A stretch of 64,000 nt of DNA, from contig NC_079879.1 in the NCBI RefSeq assembly GCF_029227915.1, forward strand, positions 6,636,001 to 6,700,000, in the 5' to 3' direction. Shown piece after piece: positions 60,176 to 64,000 of the stretch. Source of the DNA: Hydractinia symbiolongicarpus (taxonomy: Eukaryota > Cnidaria > Hydrozoa > Anthoathecata > Hydractiniidae). How positions within the stretch are numbered: position 1 is the stretch's first letter; every line of letters begins with the position of its first letter. The notes under the pieces were generated by a model. The model made no database searches, was not told where the DNA came from, and worked only from the letters and a program-made list of their open reading frames with translations. A program made the position numbers and the translations under genes.

Positions 60176-60242
60176 AAATGTAGTGTTGTCAGACTATTTG
60201 GTGCTATCTACAGACCGCAAATTGGCTTGGGTGGCAAGGCAA

Positions 60243-63200
60243 GTATGTGAGAATGCCATATTTTTGCCGTGAATAAATTTTTGTTTTGAACAACATGGAC
60301 CGCAAATTTAAAACCATTTGGACATTAGTCAACAGTCTCTAAAGTATTTTAGTTTGAAGGTAGTGGGAAAGGCAGTTGCTAATAAAGCGTTTATCTCCGT
60401 TGAAGAGAAATAATAACTTCTTGTATCAATAGTGCTGAAGTTCAGTGAAAGGAAGGAACTATAAATTAGATTCGTCTAAGCAATTACATTTTCCCTACAT
60501 ATTTTTACATAAAAATTTTTATTACATGTTTAATAATGCAGAGACACGAGGAAAAGTCGTCAGGTTGTAGCACAAATCCCCGCCAGGTATAACCAAATTA
60601 ACGGAAAGCTACTTCGTGTATCGCTAACATACAGAATTTGATCGATACATGTCAACTACACCATATGCAGTAATATGTTAGCGATGTACCCAGATGGCGT
60701 GTACACGTAGTTCAAAGTTAATATTGCACATCCATTTGTCACTCCGCTATAATTTTAATATTTCTCACATTCGCAAAAATTACTATCCGTAAAAATTAGT
60801 ACCATCAAAGTGGAGACAACAGGACCAAAACTTTAGTGGCGTTAATTCGTCTACTTCATTTTTAAAAAAAGAGGTTTTATCACAATTAATTGCGACTTAC
60901 ACAATCTGACAAAACATATCTTGACATTTTTGACAGTTGTCCATTACCACAGACCACAAAGGGGAAGTAGAAATAGCTGTCTGAATATTTTGATTACTTG
61001 AAATTGTCATTTGATACTATGTCAGGTAAAATTGATCGGTATTAACAAACAGAAACCATTAGACTTTATAGGATGTAAAAGATGACATTTGATGCGCGTT
61101 TAACCAGCAACTTGTCATAAAAATGGAAAATGTTAAATATAGAGAAATGCGATTGTAATTAACATCTTAATCAATTTAATTGCAGGGAAGTCATGAAATC
61201 GTTAATATACGCAAATGTTAAAATTTAATTCATCTGTGTTCACTACATATAAGTGATTCACTCCCTCTTGCTAACTTCGCAAATTAAATGTATTTTTACA
61301 GTCCTGTTTTGCCTTGATGACTGGTGACATATACAGCTTTGTGGTTGTGTATATCTACCATCACGTTCAATAAAATACAACTTTTTTATGAGGACAAGTT
61401 CCATTTTAAAGCCTGATTGACAGTCTATTTTGTCTTAATTGAAAAAGTTGTACAAAAGGGCTGTTGTTGCTCTGTGTGGAGAATAATTCTCAATGAATTA
61501 ATCAATTTTATAAAACATAAGTTGCAGATCAAAAAGGTAAAGACAACGCCAGAAAATCGCATAATGTTGTCTCGCAAAAAGACTGTAACAGAACAGAACT
61601 AGAGCTAGCTAGATAACTAAGCCGGACTTTTCATACGATGTGCATCTGTGTATGTTCAGTACTTCTACATAGCTGTTCTTAACACATAGCAAAATCTAAA
61701 AAATAAAAAAAACCACAAGTGGCCTTTAAAATGGCCACCCCTTCACTTTTCATATTCTAAACATCGTGTGTCGGCTAGGACTTTATTTTGCACTCATGTA
61801 CAAAACCGGTAATTAGTACATAGAATAGCGTAATAAAACTTATACGTCTTTCCATAATAAATAGGACTCTCTTGTTTTTTTTTAAAAAATGAGGAGCCAC
61901 AAATAGGGCCTGCGATGCCACCATTTTGAACACATGATAAAATTTGGTTGTTAATAAAGGAGACTAGTAGCAACTAAGTGTATTACAGCATAATTCATAT
62001 GGTAACTTTAAATAGCCCTTATGGTAAATTGAAAAGGTATAAATATTTCTGATGAAAATCACACGTATTGAAACAGGACAAGATTAAATTCTTTAAGGTA
62101 ACAAAATATGACATTAAATGTGAATTTAATTAGAAATCTCTTTGAAGAAGGTAAATTGTGAAAAAAATTAGGGTCGAGATCTTGATCTGTTTAATTGCAA
62201 GGAAGTCATTACAACAAGAAGACTGCTTAATGTAAAATCAAACCTAAAAATGTGAATAAAATCTTTTACAGCATCTGTCAGTAAATTAATTGAATCTGCG
62301 CTGGAATCGTTTTTCGAGGCGTCAGTTGAAGAAAGAAACGAAGATATTCCAGCACACACAACTAAATAATCTTTATATTTCAGCCTTTTATTTCCTAGAA
62401 TTTGTATCTTAAGAGAAGACGTGATATAAATTAAACTATGACTATGCTTTGCAAAAAAACTATGATGCATGCTGTAGCAATTTTAATGATTTTTTTATTT
62501 TGCATTATTGACAATAATTTTAATCTAAACGAATAAATTATCTTTTTCTTGGCTGGACTTACATAGATCCGGAACAACGCTTTATAATTAGAAAGATTTA
62601 ATACCCAAAGATAAACAATCTGCTTGATTGTTGCATGTATATAGCAGGTATGTAAAGATGTAACATCATAAGAAGCACTTATACTGTTTAATTAAGTAGA
62701 GAGGGAACCTCATGCGTTGTGTTACAGCATGGATGCAGTGGTTTTCGAGTACCAGGGGAGTCCTTTACATTCTGAATTTAGTGAGTATGTTCTTTCTCTG
62801 GGCGTGAAAATCGGCCAAAGATTTGAGATGAACATGTTACATTATTTAAATAACTAACCATGTAAAAAACAAATTCGAAGCATTTTATAATGTCGAATTT
62901 AAAAAAACAATGTTTTTATCGATATGACCATTTAGTGGTCACTGTAGGGATTTGATTAAATTTATGAATACAGGAGTAAAAACTGTCTATACGGAAACCA
63001 TCTGTTTTTTTAAGTTCAATTCTTAGTTTTAAAACGACTTATGTTTTTGCAGCATGATAAAATAATTGTTAACAAAAAGACTTTCGTCTAGACCATGTGT
63101 GCAACAGAAGACTATTCACGGTTCCCACACAGAAGTACTTCCTAGTAGCTCTATTCCACAATTAATTACTTAAATTTTTTTAACAATGACAAATCAAAAT

Positions 63201-64000
63201 CGTCTTGCCTTGGCCTCGGGTCGATTTCCGTACTAGAAGACTGAAAGTTTACCTCGCCGTCCTTATTTCAAAAAGAGCCAAATGTTCCTGCCGCAACAGA
63301 TTGTTTTTACGAATAACATTTCCAAACTCTGTAGTAAATACAGGACATAAGTTTAACCAAGGCGAAACGCTCAGAAATTTTATAGGTAAAGTACTCAACG
63401 TATGATACAAAAATATTCTTAGGTAAGTCAAAATTTCATTGAGGAAGTATAGCACTGGGATAAAACCACGCTTAAAAGCCTTCCTATGAAAAATTCAAGC
63501 ACGTAATTACATTGTCTTATGACCAAATTTTTCCAATATATCTTCTATTTTCTACATATAGCATATGATTCCTATTGGACTTCACTGCAGTAAAAATTCT
63601 AATTATATTTGTTACACATGAATTATGCATTGAAAATCAATAGGATTTTGCCCATTATACCTACATTTATATTATCGCATTTCATACGCCTGTTAGCACA
63701 ACGTAATGAAAAAATTCTGCGGGTGGTCCGAAATAAATAAATTTGAAATAGACAAAATGCCGGCAGTTATAATGTGGTTGATTTAGTGGGAAGCTTTCAG
63801 GATGTTGCAATTGACTTAAATAGGAAGTTAATTATCAAATCTTTGTGTTTTTGCATGTTGCATTAGGTAAGATTGATATGTGAAATTTGTTAACTGGGCA
63901 TTTAATAACACATAAGATAAATATATCTTTTAAGTTTTCTCGCAGTAATTCAAAACATAGATTATTGAAGCATTTTTATTGTGCCTAGAAAACTGAAGTG
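60243..64000 (+). repeat. Segmental duplication, copy 2 (uninterrupted), continues past window end
   Basis: Aligns with 27843-30803, then 33421-33725, 39715-40115 and 40653-40740 in order. It lacks the LINE, the compound 33.7-39.7 kb block and the MITE found in copy 1, so it preserves the pre-insertion arrangement. Small local differences exist (e.g. 60560-60720 versus 28090-28340). No coding gene is recognised; the conserved ~100-codon - strand frame at 62168-62470 has no family signature. Confidence 0.85.

Noticed and set aside
1-64000. CRISPR arrays, operons, rRNA genes
   Set aside because: No regularly spaced identical repeats with unique spacers, no ribosomal RNA signatures, and clear spliceosomal introns show a eukaryotic genome.

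Overview
This is an AT-rich, intron-containing, transposon-laden eukaryotic window. There are no bacterial-style operons and almost no long open reading frames. The mobile elements (a jockey/CR1-like LINE, a Penelope-like element with a GIY-YIG domain, a THAP-DDE Harbinger-type element with a SWIM-like partner, piggyBac relatives, tRNA-derived SINEs) and the recurrent CTAGCTAGCT-rich spacers suggest an invertebrate, and a cnidarian (perhaps hydrozoan) is my best guess. The species cannot be fixed from the sequence alone.

Two small host genes stand out, on the + strand about 38 kb apart. The first (exons 10133-10136, 10253-10320, 12388-12663) and the second (exons 50849-50911, 51145-51348) both encode a signal peptide ending in Pro exactly at a phase-0 intron. 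This is followed by a low-complexity linker (Glu-Pro-Thr/Ser repeats in one, a Thr run in the other) and then a C-terminal module with six cysteines in nearly the same spacing. I read them as two diverged members of one family of secreted six-cysteine peptides that I do not recognise.

Layout. 1-10 kb: mostly featureless AT-rich DNA plus one copy (4475-5165) of a dispersed repeat whose partner is at 16994-17672. 10-12.7 kb: first peptide gene. 12.7-24.3 kb: microsatellites, a 33-bp tandem array, SINE-like sequence, a mirrored pair of 19-20-bp minisatellites, a possible exon on the - strand near 23.4 kb and a LINE 3' tail. 25-26.8 kb: a decayed LINE. 26.8-27.3 kb: tandem copies of a PROTO-Helentron-like short motif. 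27.8-40.7 kb: one copy of a segmental duplication, broken by a LINE (30.8-33.4 kb), by a compound block of a LINE fragment, a THAP/DDE element and a Penelope-like element (33.7-39.7 kb), and by a piggyBac-type MITE (40120-40652). 40.7-48.4 kb: a second MITE and degenerate repeats. 50.8-51.3 kb: second peptide gene. 53.0-56.5 kb: a large inverted repeat with ~880-bp arms, carrying its own nested MITE and itself lying inside a third MITE copy. 58.3-59.2 kb: a piggyBac transposase pseudogene. 60.2-64.0 kb: the second, uninterrupted copy of the segmental duplication, which runs off the window end.

The two duplication copies work as a natural experiment: the copy at 60-64 kb preserves pre-insertion sites for the elements in the copy at 28-41 kb, including a single TTAA where the MITE landed. 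No statement here rests on a database search; family calls are made from motifs read by eye.
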